DNA from: Strigamia acuminata
Lineage: Eukaryota > Arthropoda > Chilopoda > Geophilomorpha > Linotaeniidae
NCBI GenBank assembly: GCA_949358305.1
Contig: OX442318.1
Coordinates: 8,480,501-8,544,500 of the forward strand
Reading direction: 5' to 3'
DNA: 64,000 nucleotides
The notes beneath the pieces were generated by a model. That model worked only from the letters and a program-made list of their open reading frames with translations. It was not told the origin of the DNA and did not search any database. How positions within the stretch are numbered: the first letter of the stretch is position 1; the number at the start of each line of letters is the position of its first letter. Positions 63,316-64,000 of the stretch are shown here, one piece after another. Made by a program: the position numbers and the translations under genes.

Positions 63316-64000
63316 CAGTTTATTATTTAACCGGTGGTCAGAAAAATACAAAAAGGCCTTAGGATCCTAATGCAGGTACGTTGAATTTATTGCAGTTGTC
63401 CGTTTGTCTCTACCTGCTATAGTTTTTGAGACGTGGATGCGGACAGACAGACGGACAGACATAACCGTTTTAATAAACTTTGTAAACATCAGGTTTAGAA
63501 GTCTAATAAAAGCCTTTAACAAGTAATATAAAAAACTACGTTTTGGAAAAAAGCTTTTAAATTGGTTTTTTTAAATCGCCGCCAGAGTGCGCTACTACCG
63601 CAGTTTGCAAAAAAAACTTTCAACAAAGTACTTTTTCTAAATAATATTTAAAAAAATATATATGGGCAGATAGGAATTTTTGTTATAATCAGGTTTTGCC
63701 TGGTTTCAGACTTTTTGGAATCTTTTTTAGTATCGAAAACATCAAAATTCGTATCGGCGAACATTTTGGCATCCATTAAAAGACACGGGTTCCGTCAGGT
63801 GGCGCTGCGGTTTGAAAAGTTACATTACAGGTCACGTGACCGGACGTTGAACCTGACACACACACGCACACCCACACACAAACGTTCAAGTCAAGTTAAA
63901 CAAAAGCCTTTAATAACGCTTGACCAGAAGTGGTGTAAAAGTGTCATAAATTATCTAATATACCCCTTTGTTCCCTTGCTCTTGTATTTGTGACTACCAA
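63316..64000. repeat. 3' flank of fragment K3, paralogue of 44130-44510
   Basis: From about 63530, sequence such as CTACGTTTTGGAAAAA and TCGGCGAACATTTTGGCATC matches the K1 flank. No gene. It also shares AATAACGC-TGACC-GAAGTG with the flanks of K1 and K2. Confidence 0.65.

Overview
The window is animal nuclear DNA. Genes have short phase-consistent introns with GT/AG ends, AATAAA signals follow stop codons, and transposons of many animal superfamilies are present (MULE, Tc1/mariner, hAT, PIF/Harbinger-like, TTAA-type elements, Ty3/gypsy). The AT-rich background, very high density of small inverted-repeat elements and an expanding family of secreted C-type lectins fit an invertebrate. The sequence alone does not let me name the species.

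Layout. 1-2 kb holds an intact FLYWCH-MULE-RING transposase-like gene, followed by a 54-bp satellite (2.4-3.7 kb). After a gene-poor stretch and a 20-bp minisatellite (5.6-6.0 kb), a C-type lectin-like (CTLD) array runs to the right edge. I name its members by letter. CTL-A (minus strand, one CTLD) is followed on the plus strand by B, C and D (one CTLD each, tandem copies about 4.1 kb apart) and E (two CTLDs), then an orphan first exon F. A nest of transposons at 25-41 kb comes next, then orphan exon G, the two-CTLD gene H, orphan exon I and the two-CTLD gene J. Three fragments of a second CTLD (43.3, 50.0 and 62.2 kb) and several decayed antisense relatives of CTL-A lie between them.

All plus-strand lectin genes share one design: a conserved promoter with a TATATAAG-like box, a 25-nt first coding exon starting MAAGKLN or similar, a long repeat-filled first intron, then exons that split each CTLD in half. 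Every reconstructed gene has a total coding length divisible by three, which supports the models. The Ca2+/sugar motif is varied between copies (EPN, EDN, EAN, EPS, QPN, KPS), so the array looks like a diversifying secreted recognition repertoire.

The nest at 25-41 kb contains a very young Ty3/gypsy element: 1040-bp LTRs with one difference seen and a 4-bp target duplication. Besides gag and pol it carries a 954-codon third ORF of unknown function and a small cysteine-rich ORF overlapping its end. A slippery heptamer with a possible stem lies at the gag/pol overlap. This element inserted within the first ten codons of an older, broken Tc1 transposase. Many other small elements are dated by target duplications or by empty sites in paralogous copies within the window.
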